Below, piece by piece: positions 33,594 through 41,496 of a DNA stretch of 48,268 nucleotides. The translations under genes and the position numbers were made by a program. Source of the stretch: Primorskyibacter aestuariivivens (GTDB lineage Bacteria; Pseudomonadota; Alphaproteobacteria; Rhodobacterales; Rhodobacteraceae); NCBI RefSeq assembly GCF_028023675.1, contig NZ_JAQIOZ010000028.1:1-48268 (forward strand). The letters are read 5' to 3'. The notes under the pieces were generated by a model, which was given only the letters and a program-made list of their open reading frames with translations, did no database searches and was not told the DNA's origin. Each line of letters starts with the position of its first letter. Position 1 is the stretch's first letter.

Positions 33594-34910
33594 ATGGAAT
33601 ATCTCGCACTCTGGATGTTCCCGGTCTTGCTGCTGATCCTGCTGACCGGCTTTCCGATCGCCTTCTCGCTGATGGGCGTCGCCACGATCTTCGGCTACAT
33701 CACCTTCGGCGACACCGTCATCTACCAGTTCATCGACAAGATCGACGAGGTCGCGGGCAACTTCGTGCTCGCCGCCGTGCCGCTCTTCGTCTTCATGGGC
33801 ACCATGCTGGAAAAATCCGGCATCGCGGAACGCCTCTTCGACGCGGTCCATATCTGGACCCGCCGCCTGCCTGGCGGGCTGGGGGTCGGTACGATCTTCA
33901 TGTGCGTCATCTTCGCCGCTTCCACAGGCGTGATCGGCGCGACAGAAACCGTGGTGGGGCTTCTGGCTATCCCGGTCATGATGAAACACAACTACAACAA
34001 GGGACTCATCTCGGGCACGATCTGCGCCGGCGGCTCGCTGGGCACCATAATCCCGCCCTCGGTTGTGGTCATCATCATGGGGCCGATCGCGGACGTATCG
34101 GTCGGCGATCTCTTCATCGGCATGATCATCCCCGGCCTGACCATGGCAACGCTTTACGTCATCTACATCATAGGCCGCTGCTACCTGCGCCCGCAGGACG
34201 GCTCGCTCGTCTCGGATGACGAGTATCTGCCAACGCTGGGCGAGCGGCTCTGGATCACGGTGACGGCCTTCCTGCCGGCGGCGCTGATGATCTTCGCGGT
34301 GCTGGGTTCGATCATGATGGGTCTCGCCTCTCCGACAGAGGCGGCGGCGATGGGCGCCTTCGGGGCCGTGATCCTGGCGGCGGTCTACCGCACGCTTACC
34401 TGGACGACACTGCGCCTTGCCTTGCTGAACACGGTCAAGGTCACGTCGATGATCCTCATGATCCTGCTGGCAGGCTCGATGTTTTCGGGCGTCTTCGTCG
34501 GTGCGGGCGGCACCCGTGTCACGACCGAACTGATCGCCGCCTCCGATCTCAGCCCCTGGGCCACGCTGGCGGTGTTCTTGATCATCGTCTTCATCGCTGG
34601 CTTCGCACTGGAATGGATCTCGATCCTTCTGATCTTCCTGCCGGTCTTCATTCCGATCGTCACGCAACTCGGCTTCGACCCGGTTTGGTTCTGCATCCTC
34701 TTCCTGATCGTGATACAAACCAGCTACCTATCGCCGCCGATGGCCCCGGCCATCTTCTACCTGCGCGGCATCGCACCGCCGGAGATCACCATGCCCGACA
34801 TGTTCAAGGGGGTCGTGCCCTTCATCATCCTTCAGCTCTTCACGCTGGCGCTGGTGATGGCCTTCCCGCAGATGGTTCTCTGGCTGCCGGAGAAAGTCCT
34901 TGGCTTCTAG
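33594..34910 (+). CDS. dctM: TRAP transporter large permease subunit
   Basis: This 438-residue inner-membrane protein has about 11-12 hydrophobic segments. It includes the DctM features GTMLEKSGIAERLFD, GGSLGTIIPPSVVVIIMG and SYLSPPMAPAIFYLRG, which line the Na+-coupled transport path. Length is usual (425-440). It starts 3 bases after dctQ and its end overlaps the oxidoreductase gene by 11 bases. Confidence 0.94.
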   Translation: MEYLALWMFPVLLLILLTGFPIAFSLMGVATIFGYITFGDTVIYQFIDKIDEVAGNFVLAAVPLFVFMGTMLEKSGIAERLFDAVHIWTRRLPGGLGVGTIFMCVIFAASTGVIGATETVVGLLAIPVMMKHNYNKGLISGTICAGGSLGTIIPPSVVVIIMGPIADVSVGDLFIGMIIPGLTMATLYVIYIIGRCYLRPQDGSLVSDDEYLPTLGERLWITVTAFLPAALMIFAVLGSIMMGLASPTEAAAMGAFGAVILAAVYRTLTWTTLRLALLNTVKVTSMILMILLAGSMFSGVFVGAGGTRVTTELIAASDLSPWATLAVFLIIVFIAGFALEWISILLIFLPVFIPIVTQLGFDPVWFCILFLIVIQTSYLSPPMAPAIFYLRGIAPPEITMPDMFKGVVPFIILQLFTLALVMAFPQMVLWLPEKVLGF

Positions 34911-36042
34911 ACAAAAGCTCCTTGTCGTCGGCGGCGGGTATGTCGGCTGCGACGTGGCCCGCCGGCTCGACCAGGTGATGGACGTCACCCTGGTCGAGCC
35001 GAAACCGGCCTTCCTCCACGCTCCCGCCATGATCCGCGCATTGGTCGAACCCGACCTGCTGACGGCCGCGACGATCCCCTATGACGGCCTGCTGCGCGAA
35101 GGCCGGTTTGTTCGGGGCCGTGTCGCCGCCCTTCATTCCAAAGGCGTAACCCTTGAGGATGGCACGGAGATAGCGAGCGACTTCACCCTTGTCGCCACTG
35201 GCTCCTCCTATAACCTGCCCTTCAAATCCTCAGCGGAAGACATTGAAGTTTTCCTCGACGCGCACAGAACACTCTCGGACCGCATCGCGCAGGCCCGACA
35301 TATCGCCATTGTCGGTGCGGGTCCGGTCGGCACCGAACTCGCGGGCGAAATCGCGACGGCCCGGCCCGACGTGCAGATCACCCTGATCGCCGCCGGCCCG
35401 AATCCGATGCCTGACCTGCCGGAGCGGCTGGGCCGCGCACTCATGAACCGGCTGCACAGGCTGGGGGTCAAAGTCATCACGCATCGCACCGCGCCCGGCA
35501 TTGCTGCCGGCATGGATGCACAGGACGGCCCTCTGGGTCTTTCGGACGGGCAAGACGTCGCGGCAGACCTCGTGCTCCCCGCGCTCGGCGCGATTCCCTG
35601 CACCGATCTTCTCTCCGCGCTGCCCTCAGTGCGCCTCGACGGCGCGGGGCGCGTGGTGACAGACGCATGGCTGCGACCCGCACCGGGCGCTCTGCCGGGG
35701 CTGCTCGCGGGCGGCGACATGGCCGCCACCGGCGACGCAATGACCATCGTCGGCACGCTCCGCCAAACCCCTTACCTGACGAAAACCCTCCGCGCGGCCG
35801 CCAAGGGCAAGCCGATCGACACCCAGACGCCCTATCGGCCCTGGCGCGAAGCCCCTATGCTCGTGCCTGTCGGCCCACGCCTCGGCGCCACCCACCTGCC
35901 CCTGCCGGGCCTATTGGCTTTGGCCGGCACCATGCGCGGCCCCGGCGACACGCTGACACGCCTTACAAAAGGCCGCGACCTCTTTGTGGGAAAATACCGC
36001 CGGCTGCTCGGCGCGCAGCGCTTCAAAGGGTCGCGCGGGTGA
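34900..36042 (+). CDS. FAD-dependent NAD(P)H oxidoreductase (NDH-2/AIF-like)
   Basis: This 380-residue flavoprotein has FAD motif VVGGGYVGCD (9-18), ATGSSYNLPF, NAD(P)H motif VGAGPVGTELAGE (about 139-151) and a second FAD motif LLAGGDMAATGD. The pattern resembles NDH-2/AIF/FSP1-type reductases, without a redox disulfide. The start is a TTG at 34900, after GGAG and within the end of dctM; no ATG fits. Translation coupling to a transporter is unusual and suggests an integral pathway role: it may feed electrons to the membrane hydroxylase encoded on the facing operon (inference). Its 3' end overlaps the convergent GntR gene by 20 bases. Confidence 0.85.
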   Translation: MASRQKLLVVGGGYVGCDVARRLDQVMDVTLVEPKPAFLHAPAMIRALVEPDLLTAATIPYDGLLREGRFVRGRVAALHSKGVTLEDGTEIASDFTLVATGSSYNLPFKSSAEDIEVFLDAHRTLSDRIAQARHIAIVGAGPVGTELAGEIATARPDVQITLIAAGPNPMPDLPERLGRALMNRLHRLGVKVITHRTAPGIAAGMDAQDGPLGLSDGQDVAADLVLPALGAIPCTDLLSALPSVRLDGAGRVVTDAWLRPAPGALPGLLAGGDMAATGDAMTIVGTLRQTPYLTKTLRAAAKGKPIDTQTPYRPWREAPMLVPVGPRLGATHLPLPGLLALAGTMRGPGDTLTRLTKGRDLFVGKYRRLLGAQRFKGSRG

Positions 36043-36712
36043 ACTCGTAGATATAGTCCATCAGCTTATCCGATGCCTCGCCCGCTGCCGCCCGGTCACC
36101 CTCGGCGATCTTGCGCGCAACATCGGCGTGAAGGTTTGCACAGCATTCCAGGTCGAGCGCCACGCGGTAATTCTGGAACCAGAACCGTCGCGACAGGCCC
36201 TGCATACGACGCATCGACCGTTCAATGAACTCGTTGCGGCAAGCGGCCAGGACAGCCCGGTTGAACTCAAGGTCAAGTTGCATGAACGCGTCGTAATCTA
36301 TTGCGTCCGCCGAGGCGGCCAGCTTGGCGGCCAGTTCCGTGAAATGCTCTCGCTCTGCCTCGGTGGCTCGCTGCGCTGCCTTGCAGGCACATAACCGTTC
36401 CACTTCGCGCCGCAGTTCCAGCAGCAGCAATTGCTTGGCTATGTTGATCTCGGACACCATGACCCCGCGTCGTGGCATCACCACAACCAGACCCTCGGCC
36501 GCCAGCCGCTGCAACGCCTCGCGCACAGGGGTGCGGCCTATGCCCAGTTCCTCGACAAGTTGCGATTCAGACAGCACCTGCCCCGGCTCCAGATCCAGCA
36601 CCACAATCCGCATCTCGATCATCTCGTAGGCCCGGTCGGTCAGCGTCACATTGTCGATCCTTCGGGCGCGCGCAGAAGCATTATCTAACACGTTCTCTGA
36701 GTCATTGTTCAT
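36023..36712 (-). CDS. GntR-family regulator with FCD domain
   Basis: This 229-residue protein has a winged helix at about 22-92 (LSESQLVEELGIGRTPVREALQRL is the GntR recognition region) and an all-helical FCD ligand domain at about 105-225. The latter has metal-binding candidates in DLEFNRAVLAAC and CCANLHADVARKI. FCD regulators sense carboxylates and usually repress. ATG 36712 follows an AGG; an upstream Met at 36769 is possible. Placed between the two operons of the island, it is the obvious candidate to control both. Confidence 0.88.
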   Translation of the reverse strand: MNNDSENVLDNASARARRIDNVTLTDRAYEMIEMRIVVLDLEPGQVLSESQLVEELGIGRTPVREALQRLAAEGLVVVMPRRGVMVSEINIAKQLLLLELRREVERLCACKAAQRATEAEREHFTELAAKLAASADAIDYDAFMQLDLEFNRAVLAACRNEFIERSMRRMQGLSRRFWFQNYRVALDLECCANLHADVARKIAEGDRAAAGEASDKLMDYIYEFTRATL

Positions 36713-36826
36713 AATTTGCCTGTCTGTGACCTTAACTGCGACCGTCCGAGGTGGATACTTTGTTGCCATATCAAAATCTACGGTGCTTCGGCCCATGCTG
36801 CAAGACTTGGGCGCGTTGTCGGCGGG

Positions 36827-37609
36827 TCACGACGCCACGGCGGCGCAGCATCCCGAGGCGAAGGCGGCCAGCGTCTCGGCGAGGGCTCCGGGCTGCTCTG
36901 CCATCGGCACATGCCCGCACCCCTGCCATAACTCCAGCCTCGAAGTGGCCAGACCAGCCGCAAGCGCGTTGCCATGATCCGGCGGGCACTCGGGGTCGGC
37001 GGTGCCGTGCAAAACCAGCACCGGCACGTCGATGCTGTCCAGAGCCGGGCGATAATCGACCTGCGCAGCGCTCAACCACGCCCCGGCCACCGCGATATCC
37101 GCCGCCGTGTCCGTCAGCTTCAATCGGCGCGCCCGGACCCGCGCCTCCTCGACGAGCGTATCGGGCGTGTTCCCGCGGAACCAGACCGCCGGTTCAAGCC
37201 CCTCGGCCTGCAAGCAGGCGCTGGTGCTGAGCAGCGCAAGCCCTGCCATCCGGTCCGACCCGCGCCTCTGCAAATGTTCCAGCGCGACGAGCCCGCCCAT
37301 GCTCCAGCCAACGAGCACAACGTTGCCCGCGATACCGTCCATCACTTCGGCCAAGTCGTCTGCGAAGTCCGTCATGCGATAGTGCTCGGCATTGTTTACC
37401 ACGAAAGACCCGCCCCGGCCCCGCAGGTTCGGCGCAATCACGTGCCAGTCCTGTGCAAGCACCGGGATCACGGCATCCCACACTGCCTGCGTGCCCTGTA
37501 TCCCGTGCACCAGTACCAGTGTGGGCCGGTCGGCGACAACGCGTCCCGCGACAGCCGCCTCGATCGGACCCTGCGGCGTCTCGACCCACACCTTTCGAAT
37601 GCCGCTCAT
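36827..37609 (-). CDS. Alpha/beta hydrolase (enol-lactone hydrolase-like)
   Basis: This 260-residue cytoplasmic hydrolase has LVHGIQGTQ, NLRGRG, nucleophile Ser103 in GWSMGG, Asp in HGTADPECPP and His in GCGHVPM. It resembles 3-oxoadipate enol-lactonase-like enzymes, so a lactone or ester is the likely substrate. The ATG overlaps the stop of the alcohol dehydrogenase gene (ATGA), so they are translated together. It is the last gene of the hydroxylase operon; the GntR gene follows. Confidence 0.88.
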   Translation of the reverse strand: MSGIRKVWVETPQGPIEAAVAGRVVADRPTLVLVHGIQGTQAVWDAVIPVLAQDWHVIAPNLRGRGGSFVVNNAEHYRMTDFADDLAEVMDGIAGNVVLVGWSMGGLVALEHLQRRGSDRMAGLALLSTSACLQAEGLEPAVWFRGNTPDTLVEEARVRARRLKLTDTAADIAVAGAWLSAAQVDYRPALDSIDVPVLVLHGTADPECPPDHGNALAAGLATSRLELWQGCGHVPMAEQPGALAETLAAFASGCCAAVAS

Positions 37610-38775
37610 GGTCCGAATTCGATCACGCTGCGGATGCTCTGGCCCCGGCGCAGCTTCTCGAAACCGGCATTGATCTCGTCAAGGGTGATCCGGTCGGTGA
37701 TCAGCCCGTCGAGGTCCAGTTTACCTTCCAGGTATTTCCGGCATAGCATCGGGAAATCCCTCCGGGGCCGCGTGTCACCATAGCTCGACCGGCGGATACG
37801 CTTCTCCTGCATAAGCGAGCCCCAGCGGAAACCGACATCCTTCTCGACATCCACCTTGCCCAGCCAGATCACCTCGCCGCCCGGGCGCACCGCTTCGACG
37901 CTCAGGCGAAAGGCCGGCTCGTTTCCGGCGCTTTCCAACACGACGTCCGCGCCCCGGCCGTCTGTCAGGGACCGGACGAGTTCTTCCACGCTATCCGTCT
38001 TCGGGTTGATCCGGTGCGTCGCCCCCATCCCGCAGGCCGCATCCAGCCTCGCCTCGTTCAAGTCGACGGCAATGACGTTCTGCGCCCCGCCAATCACCGC
38101 GCCCTGCACAGCCGCAAGGCCCACCGCGCCACAGCCTATCACCATCGCGGTGCTTCCAGGGCGGATATCCGCCACATTCAGCGCAGCACCGACGCCGGTC
38201 ATCACCCCGCACCCGATCAACGCGGCCCGGTCGAATGGCATTTCCTTGGGTATCGGAATCGCCTGCTGGTCCTCGACCACGCAATATTCCCCAAAAGTCC
38301 CGAGATACATCAGCTGGTGCAGGTCCTGTCCACCAGCCAGCCGCGCCCTCGGTTGCCCGTCAAAGGCGAACCCCGCAGGGCCGTTGGCCAGGAAGGTCTC
38401 GCAAAGGATCGGCAGGCTCTGGTCGCAGTAGAAACAGTCACCGCACTTGGGGTTCCACGACAGGACAACATGATCTCCCACCGCGACGCCCTTCGCTTCA
38501 GTGCCGCAGGCCGTGACCACACCGGCTGCCTCGTGGCCCAGCACGGCGGGCATTCCCAGCCGCAGCGAGCCGTCGATCACTTCCAAGTCCGTATGACAAA
38601 GCCCCGCGGCGCGGATCTTGACCATCACATCGCGCGTCCTAAGCGCGCCGGGTTCGACATCCTCGATCGTCATCGCCTCGCCCGGAGAGCGCAGCACGGC
38701 GGCCCGGAAGGTCTTCGGTATCCCGGGGTCATCCGCCGCGTGCACCGTCTTCGAGTCGTCCAGTGGGGCCATCAT
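37606..38775 (-). CDS. Zinc-dependent alcohol dehydrogenase
   Basis: This 389-residue MDR enzyme, class III-like, oxidises an alcohol with NAD(P)+. The catalytic zinc site is Cys60 (GLCHTD), His81-Glu82 (GHEAAG) and a later Cys in IGCGVMTG. The structural zinc site is Cys111, 114, 117 and 125 (CGDCFYC...C). The cofactor motif is GCGAVGLA, followed by an acidic residue in AVDLNEA, favouring NAD+. It overlaps its neighbours on both sides by 4 bases. It would oxidise the alcohol made by the hydroxylase encoded upstream (inference). Confidence 0.92.
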   Translation of the reverse strand: MMAPLDDSKTVHAADDPGIPKTFRAAVLRSPGEAMTIEDVEPGALRTRDVMVKIRAAGLCHTDLEVIDGSLRLGMPAVLGHEAAGVVTACGTEAKGVAVGDHVVLSWNPKCGDCFYCDQSLPILCETFLANGPAGFAFDGQPRARLAGGQDLHQLMYLGTFGEYCVVEDQQAIPIPKEMPFDRAALIGCGVMTGVGAALNVADIRPGSTAMVIGCGAVGLAAVQGAVIGGAQNVIAVDLNEARLDAACGMGATHRINPKTDSVEELVRSLTDGRGADVVLESAGNEPAFRLSVEAVRPGGEVIWLGKVDVEKDVGFRWGSLMQEKRIRRSSYGDTRPRRDFPMLCRKYLEGKLDLDGLITDRITLDEINAGFEKLRRGQSIRSVIEFGP

Positions 38776-39077
38776 GCCTGCTCCGGCTGAACCTGGGCCA
38801 CGGCAGCGCGTACATCCGCCTCGGTCATTTCCCAGTCGTTGCCGAAATTCGCGGTGACCTCGCGCATGAACGGCTCGGCCAGGCGCTTGGCAAGGCCCGC
38901 ATCGCCGGTCACGTCATAGATCAGCGCAAAGGCTAGCTGCGTCGCCGCCACCCCCTCGAAGCTCCATTCGAAGCCCGCGTTGGTGAACTTGCAGATATCG
39001 GCATAGTCCGGCAGATCCTTTTCATCGACGGTCACGATAACGCCGTCGATCGTCCTGTCTCCAAGATACGTCTTCAT
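38772..39077 (-). CDS. DUF6166 family protein
   Basis: This 101-residue soluble protein has the DUF6166 layout: MKTYLGDRTIDGVIVTVDE start, a central GFEWSFEGVAATQLAFALI and a helical end. Function is unknown. ATG 39077 has GGAGG 6 bases upstream and overlaps the preceding gene's stop; the stop overlaps the alcohol dehydrogenase start. Its tight place in a catabolic operon suggests a structural or chaperone role for the pathway, not visible in sequence. Confidence 0.8.
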   Translation of the reverse strand: MKTYLGDRTIDGVIVTVDEKDLPDYADICKFTNAGFEWSFEGVAATQLAFALIYDVTGDAGLAKRLAEPFMREVTANFGNDWEMTEADVRAAVAQVQPEQA

Positions 39078-39268
39078 GATGTCCTCCGCGCATCGGCCTT
39101 GGACCGCATCACTTCGGGGAAGATCCACAGCGACCCGACGCTGAACGGTCCAAGAAAGGCAATGGCCCATTGCGGTCCGGTCTGTCCCAGGTGTCCCATG
39201 TAAAACCATCCCCCGATGGCCGCGAGCGCCACCAGCGTGGACAGCGCGATTTTGATAATGACGGGCAT
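39074..39268 (-). CDS. Small two-helix membrane protein
   Basis: This 64-residue protein has two hydrophobic segments (about 4-26 and 34-52) and a basic C-terminal tail (MRSKADARRTS). I do not recognise a family. An AGGAGG-rich leader (39278-39285 region) precedes the ATG, and the stop overlaps the DUF6166 start. Candidate small subunit or anchor for the membrane hydroxylase system. Confidence 0.75.
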   Translation of the reverse strand: MPVIIKIALSTLVALAAIGGWFYMGHLGQTGPQWAIAFLGPFSVGSLWIFPEVMRSKADARRTS

Positions 39269-39324
39269 CTCAGCCTCCTCCTTCTGATAGTGTTTGCCGG
39301 GTCAATCGGACCCGCGATCTTGGC

Positions 39325-39696
39325 TCAGGCCATACCTGCCAGCGCCCATACCGAGACGCCGAGGCCGGCCATGACCACCGTCAGGCCCACGGTCCCGTCG
39401 CGCCAACGGCTCGGCCACACGTTGAACAGGCCCGGCATGAACAGCAGGGCGAACCCAGTGATGATGACCACGCTGGTCCAACGCAGCTCGGCCAGGCCGA
39501 AGCCAAAGCTCATGTACAGCACCGCGCCCAGAAGGACGCAGTTCGCCACCACCAGGGCAAATCCCAACGGCCGCTTCAGTTCGGGCCGCGTCGACAGCGG
39601 GAAGACGCCGGTCAACACGATGGCGGCCAGGCTGGCCACACAGGCGAACAGCGCAAAGATGAAGGCAGCGGTAATATTCGGCTCGATATTGGCCAT
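39325..39696 (-). CDS. Four-helix membrane protein, unknown
   Basis: This 123-residue protein has four membrane segments (about 8-30, 43-68, 74-92 and 100-121). No cofactor-binding motif is visible apart from single Cys residues, and I recognise no family. ATG 39696 gives the natural start with GGAG nearby; a longer frame reaches 39768. It lies between the hydroxylase gene and the small membrane protein gene, same strand, and probably forms part of the same membrane complex. Confidence 0.75.
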   Translation of the reverse strand: MANIEPNITAAFIFALFACVASLAAIVLTGVFPLSTRPELKRPLGFALVVANCVLLGAVLYMSFGFGLAELRWTSVVIITGFALLFMPGLFNVWPSRWRDGTVGLTVVMAGLGVSVWALAGMA

Positions 39697-39732
39697 GAGG
39701 TGGCTCCGTCTTTTCCGGGATGTCTTGATAGT

Positions 39733-39759
39733 GCCCGGCCCTGTCATGCGGGGCCGGGC
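39733..39759 (-). terminator. GC-rich hairpin downstream of the hydroxylase gene
   Basis: GCCCGGCCC (39733-39741) pairs with GGGCCGGGC (39751-39759), directly after the hydroxylase stop on the - strand and without a clear T tract. Likely partial terminator or mRNA stabiliser raising hydroxylase levels over the rest of the operon. Confidence 0.65.
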
Positions 39760-39768
39760 AGAAGTCAC

Positions 39769-40566
39769 TTACTCGGCGGGAGTCGCGTTCGTCGTCTCGT
39801 CCGTGCCGCGGACCGGTGTGCGGGACACCTTGCGCATATCCTTGCGGACGTGCTTGGTGTCATAGCCGTTGAACAGGTGTCCGATCAGGCCGCGATTCAA
39901 GTCCGACGTTCCGAACAGCCAGTCCATGATCGGGAACGTGAGATTCATGTTGCGCTCCATCATCAGCGACTGGTCGTGATGCGCTGTGTGGTGACGGCGA
40001 CTGGTGTTGATGAAGGGCATGTTGCGCACGAACCAGTTATCCTCGACGTGGCAACAGAAATGCATGAACTCGTAGATCATGTAGATCGAGGTTGTGGTGG
40101 CGATGAACAGCCAGCCCACATTGGGCGTAAACAGCCAACCCATCACGATCGCACCTGGGATCGACATCAGAGTGAAAGCCGCCAGCGCATAAGGCGGGAA
40201 AAACGTCACGCGGTAATCTTTCTGACCCGCGAAGCGCATCTCCACCTCGGTGAAAAACTGGTGATGCTGCAGTGTGTGCCGGTTGTAGACTGCGCGGGCG
40301 ACAGGGTTCTTCGAAGGCCGGTGCAATACGTAGCGGTGCAGCCACCACTCGAAGAAGTTGCAGAACAGGAAGACCAGCGGCACCGTCAGCCATTCCAGCG
40401 GCGTCACCTGGCTGAGGTTTGCGGTATAGATATAAAGCGCGGTCAGCCCGATCGTGTAGATGATCACGATATGCAGGAAACCATTGTACCAGCCCGCCAC
40501 TCGCTGCCGGTAGTTGGCCCGGTACTGGCGCTGGCGTTCGGTCATGTTGGTGTCTTGAAGTTCCAT
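39769..40566 (-). CDS. Membrane di-iron hydroxylase (sterol desaturase family)
   Basis: This 265-residue protein has about four membrane segments and the histidine boxes of the fatty acid hydroxylase / sterol desaturase superfamily: HRYVLH (His78, 82), HTLQHH (His97, 101, 102), HFCCH (His169, 173) and HHTAHH (His192, 193, 196, 197). These bind two irons that activate O2 to hydroxylate or desaturate a hydrophobic substrate in the membrane. ATG 40566 has GGAGG close upstream. It needs an electron donor; the NAD(P)H flavoprotein of the facing operon is the candidate. It heads the - strand operon. Substrate unknown: the company of a TRAP transporter suggests a small acid. Confidence 0.88.
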   Translation of the reverse strand: MELQDTNMTERQRQYRANYRQRVAGWYNGFLHIVIIYTIGLTALYIYTANLSQVTPLEWLTVPLVFLFCNFFEWWLHRYVLHRPSKNPVARAVYNRHTLQHHQFFTEVEMRFAGQKDYRVTFFPPYALAAFTLMSIPGAIVMGWLFTPNVGWLFIATTTSIYMIYEFMHFCCHVEDNWFVRNMPFINTSRRHHTAHHDQSLMMERNMNLTFPIMDWLFGTSDLNRGLIGHLFNGYDTKHVRKDMRKVSRTPVRGTDETTNATPAE

Positions 40567-40597
40567 GGTCAGCCTCCGATATACCATTTCTCGATGT

Positions 40598-40626
40598 CTG
40601 ATATATTAGAAATATGTTTATGTCAA
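40598..40626 (-). promoter_or_regulatory. Promoter of the hydroxylase operon
   Basis: On the - strand TTGACA (40626-40621), 17 bases, TATCAG (40603-40598) form a good promoter 32 bases before the ATG. The spacer contains ATATTAG in a partly dyadic AT-rich stretch also found near the TRAP promoter, a fitting site for a repressor such as the GntR protein. Confidence 0.5.
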
Positions 40627-40650
40627 GGACAGTAATCGGACCGTGATGGT

Positions 40651-40855
40651 GTGGATACCCCCACTCAACGGCATCGCATTGTGCCAGAATGGTGACGTAT
40701 CACCAAGCAACGAGGAGGGTGTCCATGGACGATGTTACACTGATAGGGGTCGATTTGGCCAAGAGGGTTTTTCATTTGCACGGCGCTGCTGCAGATGGAT
40801 CGGTTGTGTTTCGCAAACTTCTGCTCGGGTCGAAGGTGGCTGAGCTGTGGGCATA
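40651..40855 (+). pseudogene. IS110-family left end and transposase N-terminus
   Basis: The leader resembles that of the IS110 element at 11887. ATG 40725 opens MDDVTLIGVDLAKRVFHLHG, the N-terminus of an IS110 transposase, which ends at TAA 40853-40855 after 43 residues where IS6 sequence takes over. The element was cut by that IS6 copy or by a deletion. Confidence 0.8.
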
Positions 40856-40856
40856 A

Positions 40857-41335
40857 TTATGCCGCGAATACCGCAAATTGCTGAAATGCGGTAAGGCCAT
40901 CGGCGCCGAACTGACCCTTACGTATCATGTGCGCGGTTTCGGTCCCGGCGATGGTGGCGGCGGCGGAATGAAACGCCTTGAAGCCCATCATCGGGCCGGT
41001 GATCCGCTTTATGAAACGGTGGTCCTGCTCAAGGATGTTGTTGAGGTATTTGACCTGCCGGATTTCGACGGCGCGACCGCTGCCGGAAAATTTCAGGATC
41101 ACGTTCACGGCCTGCAGACCGGCGAGATTGGCGCCGCTTTTGTCGTTAGACCACCCGATCGGGCACGCCGTTCGCGCCGATTGCTTGCTTGAAGAACCGC
41201 CGGGCAGCGGCCAGGTTGCGGCGCTCGGAGAGCATGAAATCAAGGGTTTGGCCATCCCGGTCCACGGCCCGGTAGAGGTAGGTCCACCGGCCACCGAAGT
41301 CCACTTTCACTTTCCCCGGCCCCTTTGGGCACACA
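40857..41335 (-). pseudogene. IS6-family transposase, frameshifted and truncated
   Basis: Read right to left, one frame gives DFGGRWTYLYRAVDRDGQTL and FFKQAIGANGVPDRVV (41334-41146). The protein continues in another frame with SNDKSGANLAGLQAVNVI, VKYLNNILEQDHRFIKRITG and FHSAAATIAGTETAHMIRKG to a stop at 40857. A frameshift near 41150 and loss of the N-terminal 70 residues make it inactive. It belongs to a different IS6 subgroup (IS240/IS26-like) from the elements at 30825 and 11609. Confidence 0.88.
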
Positions 41336-41496
41336 ACAAAACCGAAAGGCCCAGCATATCAGCCGAAGCCATTGATTTCATGCAGCAATTCTACATCGGC
41401 ACCGAAGATCGGCAACGCATATCGGCAAAACCTTGCGCGCCAATACGAAATGCGTATATTTTTCAATTACTTTGCAAACATAGAAGATCGGCAAAA

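Noticed and set aside
32526-34718. 730-residue - strand open frame
   Set aside because: It is antisense to dctP, dctQ and dctM, whose proteins are clearly recognisable. Its composition (runs of Asp, Arg, His, Glu) is the usual shadow of high-GC membrane genes.
36751-37783. + strand frames opposite the hydrolase and alcohol dehydrogenase genes
   Set aside because: Pro/Arg-rich shadows of well-identified - strand genes.
40978-41496. Upstream extension of the Fic reading frame
   Set aside because: It is antisense to an IS6 transposase remnant; the Fic-like sequence starts at the Met at 41497.
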